In this document: positions 25,538 through 34,557 of the stretch, piece after piece
Numbering within the stretch: position 1 is the stretch's first letter
Layout: each line of letters opens with the position of its first letter
Origin: Streptomyces sp. NBC_01304
GTDB lineage: Bacteria > Actinomycetota > Actinomycetes > Streptomycetales > Streptomycetaceae
Direction: 5' to 3'
Assembly: GCF_035975855.1 (NCBI RefSeq)
Contig: NZ_CP109055.1
Location: 9,424,001 to 9,488,000 of the forward strand
DNA length: 64,000 nt
Made by a program: the position numbers and the translations under genes
Notes under the pieces: generated by a model
What the model was told of the DNA's origin: nothing
Database searches by the model: none
The model's input: only the letters and a program-made list of their open reading frames with translations

Positions 25538-27961
25538 ATGAAACGAAGCGCCTGGCTCGCGAGTTGCTCGGCGGCGACGGCAATGGCTGTCTCGCTGAGC
25601 CTTGCGCAGACGCAAACCGCGTCTGCCGGAATGCCCGGTGGACCCGAACTGTCGGACGCCGAAGCGGTATTGGCGGGTGCCAGAGGGCCCGACCCCGACC
25701 GGCCCTGGGTACTGCGCACCGGCACCTTGGAAACCTCAGCGGACGACTTCGCCGAACTCTGCGAGAAGGACGACGGTGCCGTTGACGAGGGGACGCTGCG
25801 TCTCTTCCCCGATGTGGCGGTCGACGTTGTCGCCTCACACGTCCTGCACGACCCGAAGGCCGACCTGTTCACCTGGTCCGGGCATGTCCGGGGCGCGCCC
25901 GCACACGGAGTCGACCTGGCAGTGACCGGTGTCTGCTCGGACGGGCCCATCCATGTGTCGGGCCACGTGGACCAGGGCGACCTCGACTACGAGATCATCG
26001 CCGACTCCGACGGGGTGAGCACCGTCGAGGAGATCGACGCCCGCGCGTTCCCCGACCTGGGGGACGACCGGCCCCACCACCGCCTCGACCACCCGGAAAC
26101 CACTGCCCCGCGCGCGGCCGGGACACGACGCCGCGCTGAACCGGACGGCATGACGTACATCGACGTCGCCGTCGGCTACACCCCGAACGCCGCAGCCAAG
26201 AAGGGCGGAGAACTGGGTATGAAGGCCGCCATCGCGGTCGCCGAGGCACAGATGAACCGGGCCCTCGAGGTCAGCGGCGTCAACGCCCGAGTGAGCTTCG
26301 CCCACACCTTCGAAGCCAAGGGGTTCACCGGCTCCGAGGACGCCGCGGCGATGTGGCGGGAGATGTCCCAGCGCACCACAGCACTGGGACGACAGGTCCG
26401 CGACGTACGCGAGAAGACGTACGCAGACCTGGTCACGATCGTTTCCGACGTGCCCAAGCCGAAGCCCTCGCCCAGCAATCCGCACGGCCTGTACACCGGC
26501 GGCATCGGCAGCTACACCGGCTCACCCGATGCCAAGCACACCACGGAAGCCATCTACTCGGCCGCCGACGTCGCCACGATGACCTCCAACGGCACCCTGG
26601 CGCACGAGATCGGCCACAATCTCGCGCTGCAGCACGACGACAAGAACGAGGCGAACGCGCCGCTGAATCCGCACTACCCGGCGAACCGGGGCTGGGTGAC
26701 GCCGAGCAAGAAGTTCCACACGATCATGGCCTACGGTTCGGCGTGCGACTGGAAGTGCCACATGATCCCGCAGTACTCCAACACGATCAACAAGAATGAA
26801 GGCGAGCCGCTGGGCGACGCCCGGCACGACAACGCTTCCGTGCTCCGTCAGACCGCCCCCATCGTGGCCGCCTACCGCACACCACCCAAGGCCGCGCAGC
26901 GCTTCAGCCTCTCCGTGCAGACCTCTCCGCGTGGCGGTGGCACCGCGATCCCTGCCACTCAAGGCCCCTACGCCGACGGCGCACAGGTGAGTGTCACGGC
27001 CCGCCCGGCGGACGGCTACACCTTCACCGGCTGGAAGCTCGACGGCAAGACCATCGGCAGCCACACCCCGCTCGCGGTGGCCATGACGAAGGACCGCCAG
27101 CTGGTCGCCGAGTTCGCCCCCGTCCCGCACCAGTACAAGGTAACCCCGCTCGTGAGCCCGGCGGGCGCGGGCAAGATCCAGCTTCAGCCCCAGCAGAGCA
27201 CGTACATGAGCGGCGAAACGGTCAATGCCACTGCCGTCCCGAACCGGGGCTACCAGTTCCAGGAGTGGCGGGTGAACGGCCGCCAGCTATCGACCTCCGC
27301 GCGAATCCCGCTGCAGGTCGACGCCAGCTTCGACCTGGTCGCGGTCTTCGCCCGGGGCACGCACACCCTCACCACGAAGACGACCCCGCTGCCGAGGTCG
27401 GGCACGGTCACCGTCTCCCAGCCCGGTCCGTACGCGACTGGCGACTCGGTCGTCCTTGGCGCCAAGCCCGGCCCGTACCGGGTCTTCACCGGCTGGACGG
27501 TCGACGGCGCTGACGCCGGCAAGCGAATCCCCCTCCCACTGATCGTCAAGCGCAGCCACACCGTCACGGCTTCCTTCGCCTGCTCGGTGGCCGCCCGCGG
27601 CGCGATCGACGCCAAGTGGCGGGCCTGGGGCGCGGAGAAGAGCAACCTCGGCTGCCCCACGGGCCCGGAGAAGACACTCAAGGGCGGCATCGTCCAGCCC
27701 TTCGAGGACGGCAACATCTACTGGACCAAGGCCGGCGGGGCCCACCCTGTGCGGGGCGGCTTCCTGCGTGAGTGGGGCAAGCTCAGCTACGAGCGCGGCG
27801 CGTTCGGCTACCCGCTGACCGACCCGGTGCAACTGCCTGTGAGCGATGGCAAGCCGACTGGTGGTAAGGCTCTTCCGAAGAAGGGCGTCTATCAGCGGTT
27901 CCAAGGCGGGTTGATCGTGTGGGACGCTGCGACCACCAAGGTGACCAGCACGCGTCTGTGA
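25538..27961 (+). CDS. Secreted metzincin metalloprotease with beta repeats and LGFP repeats
   Basis: 807 residues from an ATG at 25538, with AAGGAG eight bases upstream. The signal peptide is MKRSAWLASCSAATAMAVSL. A propeptide-like region spans about 35-205. The protease domain contains HEIGHNLALQHD (about 357-368), the zinc site of metzincins, and a Met-turn (IMAYGS, about 397), so it is reprolysin-like. Residues about 455-690 hold three InlB-type beta repeats (GYTFTGWKLDGK, GYQFQEWRVNG, YRVFTGWTVDG). The C-terminus has LGFP repeats (NLGCPTGPEKT, AFGYPLTDP), which bind cell walls in actinobacteria. It is therefore likely a wall-associated extracellular protease. It is convergent with the leukocidin-like cluster; 27962-28125 between them holds no gene. 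Confidence 0.85.
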   Translation: MKRSAWLASCSAATAMAVSLSLAQTQTASAGMPGGPELSDAEAVLAGARGPDPDRPWVLRTGTLETSADDFAELCEKDDGAVDEGTLRLFPDVAVDVVASHVLHDPKADLFTWSGHVRGAPAHGVDLAVTGVCSDGPIHVSGHVDQGDLDYEIIADSDGVSTVEEIDARAFPDLGDDRPHHRLDHPETTAPRAAGTRRRAEPDGMTYIDVAVGYTPNAAAKKGGELGMKAAIAVAEAQMNRALEVSGVNARVSFAHTFEAKGFTGSEDAAAMWREMSQRTTALGRQVRDVREKTYADLVTIVSDVPKPKPSPSNPHGLYTGGIGSYTGSPDAKHTTEAIYSAADVATMTSNGTLAHEIGHNLALQHDDKNEANAPLNPHYPANRGWVTPSKKFHTIMAYGSACDWKCHMIPQYSNTINKNEGEPLGDARHDNASVLRQTAPIVAAYRTPPKAAQRFSLSVQTSPRGGGTAIPATQGPYADGAQVSVTARPADGYTFTGWKLDGKTIGSHTPLAVAMTKDRQLVAEFAPVPHQYKVTPLVSPAGAGKIQLQPQQSTYMSGETVNATAVPNRGYQFQEWRVNGRQLSTSARIPLQVDASFDLVAVFARGTHTLTTKTTPLPRSGTVTVSQPGPYATGDSVVLGAKPGPYRVFTGWTVDGADAGKRIPLPLIVKRSHTVTASFACSVAARGAIDAKWRAWGAEKSNLGCPTGPEKTLKGGIVQPFEDGNIYWTKAGGAHPVRGGFLREWGKLSYERGAFGYPLTDPVQLPVSDGKPTGGKALPKKGVYQRFQGGLIVWDAATTKVTSTRL

Positions 27962-28125
27962 ATGGCTTGGGATGGTCTGCTTGCTCGGGCGTGAAATGCC
28001 CCGTCAGTTGAGACCTCCCACAAGGAATTCTCCCCACCACGCCGAGGCTTCAAGTGGGAATCCAGCGCCGTGGTGGGGAGGGCGGGTAGCACTACGAAGC
28101 CCCTCCCCAGCCCGCCTGCATTCAT

Positions 28126-30186
28126 TTAGGGCTCAAAGTATCGCGCTTTCAACTGCGGCGTAGTGGGGGACAGTTTGTCGATTGTCCTGTTCATTCGACC
28201 TATCGCACTACTACCCAACCCTGCTGCGGCAGCAAAGAGCCTTAGCACGCCATGCAAGGGCGCCAGATAGTCCGTCGCAGTGTCCATTACGGCACCAGAC
28301 ACTGGCTGCCAGACCGCCGTGTCTCCGAGCGTCGCCAGTCCACTGCCCGCACCCTGATTGAATCCGGAGAAGTCCGCACTCGAGACAGCAGATTCGTAAA
28401 CACCTTGCGCCAGTCCGCTTTCCATAAGGAACTCGCCCAGATCCTCCAAGTTTACAGGAATTCCACCTGGATTCAGCAACCCGTCACCGAACCCTGATGC
28501 CGTATATTGGACACCGGAAGAGTCAATTGAAGTACCAACCAGGGATGCGACATCAACAGCAGTCTTTGCCACTTCGGCGGTCATCATTAGCAGCCGAGGG
28601 GCGTAAGGAGCCCACCCCTTCGCTGCCCGTTCCATCGACCGACCCGCTGCATACGATTCATTTGTCTTGTGGCTGTCCAGATATGAGAGCCATCCACGAT
28701 CGATTCGGTTAATCTGCGCATTAATCGCAAGCCCTGGATGGTCGCCTGTGCCGGGAGCGCAGACCGTCACTCCAGGTGGATCGACAGGGTTGCCGTAGGC
28801 ATCTGCGATCCTGGCACCAAGCTTTATCGCGATTCTGATCCCAGCACACGCCACTCCACCAACTCCACCAGTGAAGACACCAATCAGCTTCCCAAGAGTT
28901 ACCGTAAAGGTGTTATCGAGCGCCGTATTCGCCTGCGTGGTGATCTTACATGTCATCCGCTCCCAGAGAATATTGCTCGCTCGCAGCTCGCCGCATGCGT
29001 ATGAGGTGTGTGGATTGGTATATTGCATGGGCCCCATAGCGGCAACACCTTCTTTTGGGGCAAGGTAATCTACGACGAGACCTTCACCTGTCGCCCTCCG
29101 AGGGAAACTCCGGGGTTTTAGTTGCGCATTACTTCTACCGCGCTCAAGGTTGAAGTAGCCGGTGAATCGTCGTTCGTTATATAATGTAGCCGATTGGCGA
29201 TTATCGGCGAGAGCGCCGTAGGCAGCAGCAAAGTCGGCTTCCGCTGCTGCGAGCCCTTTGAGATCCTTTAGGTGCTTTTGAAATTTGCCACCTAAGGCGT
29301 GACTCGTTTTCCATGCGCTACCTACGATATTGCCAAACTCGCAGTCCATCGTCCAGAAGTTGCCCAGAGCTTCAAATTCGCTCCGTGTGGCGATTGCCTC
29401 GCTGCCGTCGCCATCTACAGGGGCTTTATATTCAGCTTCGGAATAATGTCCTCCCAGGCACGAGACAGCCTCCCGCAGCTGGAATGCAAGATTCAAAGCC
29501 TCAGGTTGGAGCTGCCCTTCTTGCTCGAGTAACGAATTTTCCGGAAGTACAAGAACGCATGCCGAACCGTGTCCGTCGCCGGCTGCAAGAGCATCTAGAG
29601 GGATCACCTCTGCGGCTCTCATGGACTTACCGCCGTTAACAATTAGGATCCGGACTGGATTGGGGCTATTGGGGTCTTCCTTTGTGGGCTTGAAGAAATT
29701 GGAAGCCTCTCGAGTTGATTTCATGAGCTCCGCAATTGTAGGCTTCGCGTTCGTGTCGTCCTTGAACTCCTTAGGGATTGGCAGTAGATGGGAAATCGTT
29801 TCGAGAAACGCTGGACCTGATCTGCGATCTCGCGCCACTGACTTTAGGGATTTAAGGGAATCAAACGATCGATTCACCCACTGCTCGAATGTAAATGTTC
29901 CAAACTTAGAGTTTCTCGCCGCCAGTAGCGCTTGAAAGTCACCGCCAGATTCGTACAGATGCGGGAACCTGCTCTTGAGACCAAGCTGCTCGAAAAGGGT
30001 TTTAGCCGAATATTCCGTCCAGGCAATCCCGCTACTTAGCTCGTAAGCCGTCACAACCCCCCCAGGATCATTAGCTATCTGCGGGTCAGGGTCTTTAACT
30101 AAGAACGTAAACTTTTTCACCTGAGGGGTTTTGGGTGTAGGTGTTACAGGCGGGGTAGGTGTCACAGGCGGGGTAGGGGTAGACAT
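28126..30186 (-). CDS. Large unknown protein, third gene of the leukocidin-like cluster
   Basis: 686 residues. The ATG at 30186 follows GGAGGA at five bases, better than the in-frame ATG at 30201. The N-terminus is a Thr/Pro repeat (PTPPVTPTPPVTPTP), with no signal peptide. The middle is mixed, with no known enzyme motif. Between about residues 440 and 480 there is a hydrophobic Gly/Val-rich stretch (LIGVFTGGVGGVACAGI), and several Ala-rich amphipathic segments lie towards the C-terminus (GVLRLFAAAAGLGSSAIG). The GC content is lower than that of the flanking genes. It ends the three-gene array, 90 bases after the second paralog. It may be a partner or effector of the pore-forming paralogs, which is inference from position. 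Confidence 0.65.
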   Translation of the reverse strand: MSTPTPPVTPTPPVTPTPKTPQVKKFTFLVKDPDPQIANDPGGVVTAYELSSGIAWTEYSAKTLFEQLGLKSRFPHLYESGGDFQALLAARNSKFGTFTFEQWVNRSFDSLKSLKSVARDRRSGPAFLETISHLLPIPKEFKDDTNAKPTIAELMKSTREASNFFKPTKEDPNSPNPVRILIVNGGKSMRAAEVIPLDALAAGDGHGSACVLVLPENSLLEQEGQLQPEALNLAFQLREAVSCLGGHYSEAEYKAPVDGDGSEAIATRSEFEALGNFWTMDCEFGNIVGSAWKTSHALGGKFQKHLKDLKGLAAAEADFAAAYGALADNRQSATLYNERRFTGYFNLERGRSNAQLKPRSFPRRATGEGLVVDYLAPKEGVAAMGPMQYTNPHTSYACGELRASNILWERMTCKITTQANTALDNTFTVTLGKLIGVFTGGVGGVACAGIRIAIKLGARIADAYGNPVDPPGVTVCAPGTGDHPGLAINAQINRIDRGWLSYLDSHKTNESYAAGRSMERAAKGWAPYAPRLLMMTAEVAKTAVDVASLVGTSIDSSGVQYTASGFGDGLLNPGGIPVNLEDLGEFLMESGLAQGVYESAVSSADFSGFNQGAGSGLATLGDTAVWQPVSGAVMDTATDYLAPLHGVLRLFAAAAGLGSSAIGRMNRTIDKLSPTTPQLKARYFEP

Positions 30187-30276
30187 CGCATTCCTCCACA
30201 TAAGCGTGAACTAGCGGCAGGGACCAGGGACCCGGGCAATAGGTCCCCGGTCCCTACCTCAAGTAGCTCCAGTTGG

Positions 30277-32100
30277 TTAGATCCCGCTATCGGCAGGATG
30301 GAAGAAATAGTGATCGGTTTCATTTACGCAAATATAGCCACTGACCGGATAGTCTGGCCGGAGCCCGCAGAACTTCTTGGCGACGGTCTTTAGGAGGGGA
30401 TCTTCCTTGGTGGCTTTTGATCCCGTAGTGAACTGCGAAGTTCCGCTGATAAGAGAGGGCCAAATGGTCCTATACACCACTCCGGCGCCGGAGAGAAGCG
30501 CCTTCATGTTGAGAGCCGCAACCCGGTCGCCGGCGAAGAAGAAGACGCCTGCACCATCATTGCTATCGAATCCAACAATATAATCAGGCGCTTGCGTACC
30601 GAGGATGGATTTCACTGCATCGAGGACTGGGAGGGGATCTTTGACCCCCTCTACCGTTACCTTCCGCCCTTCCATTTCAGTATCATGCTCCTTATTGCTA
30701 CCGTTGTAGCAACGGAAAATACCATCGACAATCGCAAAACCCTTACCCTGGTCGCGCCCCGAGAAGAAGCCTGCCGTGATTCCCTTCCCGGCCGCTGGGG
30801 ATTGATCGAATGACGGCACCTTGCGGTCGGTCAGGGCCTTGTTTAGCGGGTACGTCCCGTCAGCCCAAAAGGCATACGATTCACCAGTCTGGTTCAGCTG
30901 AATTGCGTCAGGGATTTCAGGTATTCCAAGGCTCTTCATGGAGTTCAACGAGACGACTGCGCCTTCGCCATTTCCGTCCTTACAGCTTGCAAACCCACCT
31001 GTGTAAGTATCAGGGGAAATCCAGACCAGTGAGCTTCCATATTCCTTCTCGAGACGCACAGCCCTCTTCGATGCAATCCACTGATGAGGGACGTCGAAAG
31101 TAGCGGCCTTACCAACCATCCCCACAGTAAAACCATCTTTGTAGGCAGGAACCCATCCATCCGGCACAACAACTTCGGAAGTTTCGTCCTTAGTTTGTGT
31201 GGACGTTCCGATCGGCGACTGAGAACGATAAGAGAAGCGGTCACGAACTGTTACCGCCGGCTTGTTTAGCATGGCCGAAACGACAGGTTTGGCCTGTACC
31301 TCAGGAGCGCCCCCCAGCATCCTACCGAGTGCGTATACTTCCCCTTCCTGCCAGTCGATAGCGTAATGCTGAATGAATCGCCGCTTCGTCCCTTCTTTTG
31401 AACTTCCTTTCGCGTGAACCGTTTCAACTGTTACGGTGAATGCCGAATAGCGCCGGGGAAGCGTATCTGAAGATAGGGAAAATATGGCTTCGAGGTGCGG
31501 CTTGAATGCCCCATGTATTAGAGCTGGCTCGGCATCTCCGGTACGCGTGAGCTTCCAGCTCACCGCGTCGCGATCAGCACCGCTTCCTGTGGATACCCAA
31601 GTATTGAGAGTGTATTCATCGGCAGGCCATGAATAGCTCGTTGTTTGATTGAAGCTGATAGCCGCCATTGGCGCAGGTCCGAAAAAGCCAACACTTCCCC
31701 CGAAGGTGGTTGACGTGGATAAGTTGCCAGCCCTATTGCCAACAGTAGGCGAGAAATCCATAAGCCTCCAGGATCCCGGCTTTTGATACTCTTCGCCATT
31801 CGTATCCCAATCCATCGGTTTTATTTCCATGAAGTACCCAGCGAAGTTGCACTGGTAGCTATTTTCGCTATTATTCTTATTGTCTAGCCACCAAGCATTA
31901 GAGACTGCCGTCCCGTGAGTGCTGATACGGACACTGCGCGCCTGATGCTTCGTGTCAGCTGCAGGTTCTTCGAAGAGTTCGAATATTAGACCTTGGCGAT
32001 ACCATTTCTCGGAATCCGGCTGGGTCTGTATGCGGCGAACGACTTGTCGAATGTCACGCCCATGCCCGCTTACGACATGGGTTGCCTTTGTGGTGCTCAT
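30277..32100 (-). CDS. Leukocidin-like pore-forming protein, paralog A
   Basis: 607 residues; the ATG at 32100 has AGGGG upstream. Residues 1-260 follow the leukocidin/hemolysin beta-barrel toxin plan: a strand ending in DFSPTV (115-120), a Ser/Thr/Gly-rich alternating stem (121-160), FKPHLEAIF (199-207) and the closing strand YAIDWQEGEVYAL (about 246-258). In staphylococcal LukF the matching parts read DYAPKNQ, FNPEFISVLS and YEVDWQNHTVKL (from memory). Residues about 300-607 form a second domain with repeated AFWADGTYPL, GFFSGRDQGKGFAIV and FFFAGDRVAALN motifs, faintly hemopexin-like. There is no signal peptide, unlike classical leukocidins. It is paralogous to the next gene over its whole length. 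Confidence 0.7.
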   Translation of the reverse strand: MSTTKATHVVSGHGRDIRQVVRRIQTQPDSEKWYRQGLIFELFEEPAADTKHQARSVRISTHGTAVSNAWWLDNKNNSENSYQCNFAGYFMEIKPMDWDTNGEEYQKPGSWRLMDFSPTVGNRAGNLSTSTTFGGSVGFFGPAPMAAISFNQTTSYSWPADEYTLNTWVSTGSGADRDAVSWKLTRTGDAEPALIHGAFKPHLEAIFSLSSDTLPRRYSAFTVTVETVHAKGSSKEGTKRRFIQHYAIDWQEGEVYALGRMLGGAPEVQAKPVVSAMLNKPAVTVRDRFSYRSQSPIGTSTQTKDETSEVVVPDGWVPAYKDGFTVGMVGKAATFDVPHQWIASKRAVRLEKEYGSSLVWISPDTYTGGFASCKDGNGEGAVVSLNSMKSLGIPEIPDAIQLNQTGESYAFWADGTYPLNKALTDRKVPSFDQSPAAGKGITAGFFSGRDQGKGFAIVDGIFRCYNGSNKEHDTEMEGRKVTVEGVKDPLPVLDAVKSILGTQAPDYIVGFDSNDGAGVFFFAGDRVAALNMKALLSGAGVVYRTIWPSLISGTSQFTTGSKATKEDPLLKTVAKKFCGLRPDYPVSGYICVNETDHYFFHPADSGI

Positions 32101-32153
32101 TTAATTACCCCTTCGCTGAGGTCGACGGGAATGGTTATTATTTGGTATAGAGT

Positions 32154-33977
32154 TTAAGTGGCACTGTAGACGGGGTGAGTAAAGCACCAGGTCCCGCCCT
32201 TGAGGGGCACATATCCACTCACTGGATAGTCCTCTCGCAACCCTACAAATTTAGCTGCTGCGCTTGATACGCTAATATCTCCAGCGAACTTGGTCCCAGC
32301 AGTTCCACGGACTAGGTCGACCCAATCTGCACTGAATAGCATCGGAGTTCCAGTGTCCAGAGTGCTGAGATTGAGGGCGGCAACTTTGTTGTCGGCGAAC
32401 ATGAAGACACAGGGGTCATGATTTGGGTCCCATATCCCAGCCATGGAGGTGGGTACAGGCGTTCCCAGCGCCTGCGCGATGGCATCGAAGACCGGGTGGG
32501 CAAGTCCCTTCCAGCTAACTTTCCACTCTTCTGAACTGGAATCAATTAGTTTAATTCCGTCGCAGCCGAAGAGGGCGCCTGATTTGACTAGAAACCCGCG
32601 GCCGAGTCCAGCATTACCAGCAGGTCCGGAAAGAAACCCCGCAGTTATCCCGCGAGTCTCAGCAGTCGTTGTAGGGGAAAAACTGTGCAGGCCGTTGTCG
32701 GCTAGACCGTCTTCTAGGGAGTAGGTGCCATTGGCCCAAAGGGCGATCGGAGTAATTTCATTCTTCTGCCAAATTCCGTCAGGTACCTCAGGAATGCCAG
32801 CGTCTTGCGCAGTGTCAAATGACGTAACTTTAACCCCAGCCGAATCCTTGGCCATATGGGTAATGAAGCCTCCTCGATATCGCTCCGGTGTAATCCATAC
32901 TAGCGGGGTTGCATTCTCAACTTGAACCGCCTTCTTGGAGTTTACCCAGCGGGTTCCGGAACTGCCTGCTGTCGACCCGATCGTGAATCCACCAGAATAA
33001 GCGAGAAGTCTGTCCGCTGGAACTGTAATTTCGGCGTTACTCTTTGCGATCAGGGATGTTCCAACGGGGGACAAAGGGCGATATGAAAACCTGTCACTGA
33101 TATCCACAGTAGGTTCGGCCGGCGGCGCCAAATTTGGGAAATCTGTTTTACCGGAAGTTGACGTTGTCATAGGGTCGACGGCGTACACCTCCTGCTCCTG
33201 CCAATCAACAATGTACCTCTGCCCTATGCAATAGGTTGCCCTCACTTCAAATTCTGACCCCTTTGACCAGTCGTAGACCTTTCCGTACTTGCATGTGGCC
33301 ACGGTCTCAAACGCGGTATACCGCTCCGCGGAGCGACCTGAGTCCAGGGTAAATATCGCTTCGTAGCGAGGCTTGAAGACTCCTTCATTTAGAGTGAGCG
33401 GGCCGGGCAGATCTTTGGTTGTGACCTTACCCTTAAGGCTCCACTGCACCCAGTGATCTCCGCTTTCCCCGACCCTGGATGCGAGTTGGTAACCGTAGAT
33501 GGGCTGAGAACTCGAGGTAGTGGTTCCCGTGCTAACGCCTCCAGTGGGCATATCTCCGCAAGATCCCAAACTCGCACCAATGCTGGTCGATGTGCCGACT
33601 TCATATGTCTTATTCTGTACTGTCGGTGAAAAGTCGGTAAGTACCCACGATTCTTTGGGCTGACGCCCCGGCTTCGACTCCTCCTCTTTACTCCATCCTG
33701 CAGGGTAGATATTGAGAATATATTCGCAGAAATTACGTTCCTGCTGATGTTGCGCCCAGAATCCATTATCTAGAGCGGTCCCGTTGGTGCTAATTCTGAT
33801 GACGCGACTCCTGTTGTGTTTGTCGATCGAGGATTCTTCAAATAGTTCGAAGACGAGTACCTGCCGATACCATTTATCTTTGCACGTAGTGGATATCCTG
33901 CGGACCTTGTGGTGCATGTCTTGTCCGTGTGAACTTATCGCGTGGGTTGCTTTGAGTCGAACTAGATCCTCTGTCAT
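32154..33977 (-). CDS. Leukocidin-like pore-forming protein, paralog B
   Basis: 607 residues; the ATG at 33977 follows AAAGG at eight bases. The same two-domain plan as paralog A: DFSPTV at 115-120, stem region TSTSIGASLG and SVSTG-like repeats (121-165), FKPRYEAIF at 201-209 and YIVDWQEQEVYAVD at 255-268. A C-terminal domain (ALWANGTYSLEDG, GFLSGPAGNAG, VFMFADNKVAALN) shares the repeats. Cysteines are more numerous than in A. It is the first gene of the array, with 53 bases to paralog A. Equal length and adjacency suggest a two-component toxin like staphylococcal S and F subunits, but here without export signals. The 33978-34288 stretch upstream has no gene and should hold the promoter. Confidence 0.7.
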   Translation of the reverse strand: MTEDLVRLKATHAISSHGQDMHHKVRRISTTCKDKWYRQVLVFELFEESSIDKHNRSRVIRISTNGTALDNGFWAQHQQERNFCEYILNIYPAGWSKEEESKPGRQPKESWVLTDFSPTVQNKTYEVGTSTSIGASLGSCGDMPTGGVSTGTTTSSSQPIYGYQLASRVGESGDHWVQWSLKGKVTTKDLPGPLTLNEGVFKPRYEAIFTLDSGRSAERYTAFETVATCKYGKVYDWSKGSEFEVRATYCIGQRYIVDWQEQEVYAVDPMTTSTSGKTDFPNLAPPAEPTVDISDRFSYRPLSPVGTSLIAKSNAEITVPADRLLAYSGGFTIGSTAGSSGTRWVNSKKAVQVENATPLVWITPERYRGGFITHMAKDSAGVKVTSFDTAQDAGIPEVPDGIWQKNEITPIALWANGTYSLEDGLADNGLHSFSPTTTAETRGITAGFLSGPAGNAGLGRGFLVKSGALFGCDGIKLIDSSSEEWKVSWKGLAHPVFDAIAQALGTPVPTSMAGIWDPNHDPCVFMFADNKVAALNLSTLDTGTPMLFSADWVDLVRGTAGTKFAGDISVSSAAAKFVGLREDYPVSGYVPLKGGTWCFTHPVYSAT

Positions 33978-34288
33978 TTCATTAGCCTTTCAAGAATGCG
34001 CGGATCTAACAAAAATGGCTGTGGGTGCGGATGTGCTGGTCGTGCGAATGAAAGACTGTCGCCTCAGCCTTCAATCTGCAACAGACGTTTCGGCGTGTAA
34101 CCCGTGTGGCGTAACGATGCGATCTGCCCGGGGCGCCTCGTGATTGGCGCCGGGAGAAGAGGTGATGGGGGATGGTGGGTGGGGGGCGACGGGAGTTTCG
34201 AGACTTCCATCCGCACGGATGCAGTCGGCATGTTCGCCCGCCAGCTCAGGGATCTATGCCACGGTGGGCCGGATCGGATGTGGCCCTT

Positions 34289-34555
34289 AGAGGTCGTTTT
34301 CACCTGGTTTGCGTCGGCCCATGCGTCTCTTTACTTGTCCTGGGTCTCACGCATGTCGATTCCAGGTGCGCCTCCGCTGCACAGGTAGGGCATCGACCCA
34401 TGTCTTGGGATGAGACAGGCTTCGCAGGGTGAGACCGACAAGTCGGGCCTCCCAGGCGGCGCATGGAGCGCCTCCGCACCCGACGTCCGTCAAGCCGTGC
34501 CCTGCCACAGGTGCATGTTGGAATGAAACAGGCTCTACAGGTGAAAACGACCTCT
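34289..34555. mobile_element. 267-bp MITE with perfect 18-bp terminal inverted repeats
   Basis: AGAGGTCGTTTTCACCTG at 34289-34306 is exactly complementary to 34538-34555. There is no coding capacity. It directly abuts the IS5-family element at 34558, whose ends (GAGGACGTTC) resemble the MITE ends (GAGGTCGTTT). It may be a deletion derivative of a related IS5 element. Confidence 0.7.
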
Positions 34556-34557
34556 CA

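Noticed and set aside
27962..28125. Imperfect GC-rich hairpin between the metalloprotease and the toxin-like cluster
   Set aside because: Pairing is interrupted and of uncertain extent. A terminator is expected here, but I cannot define it.
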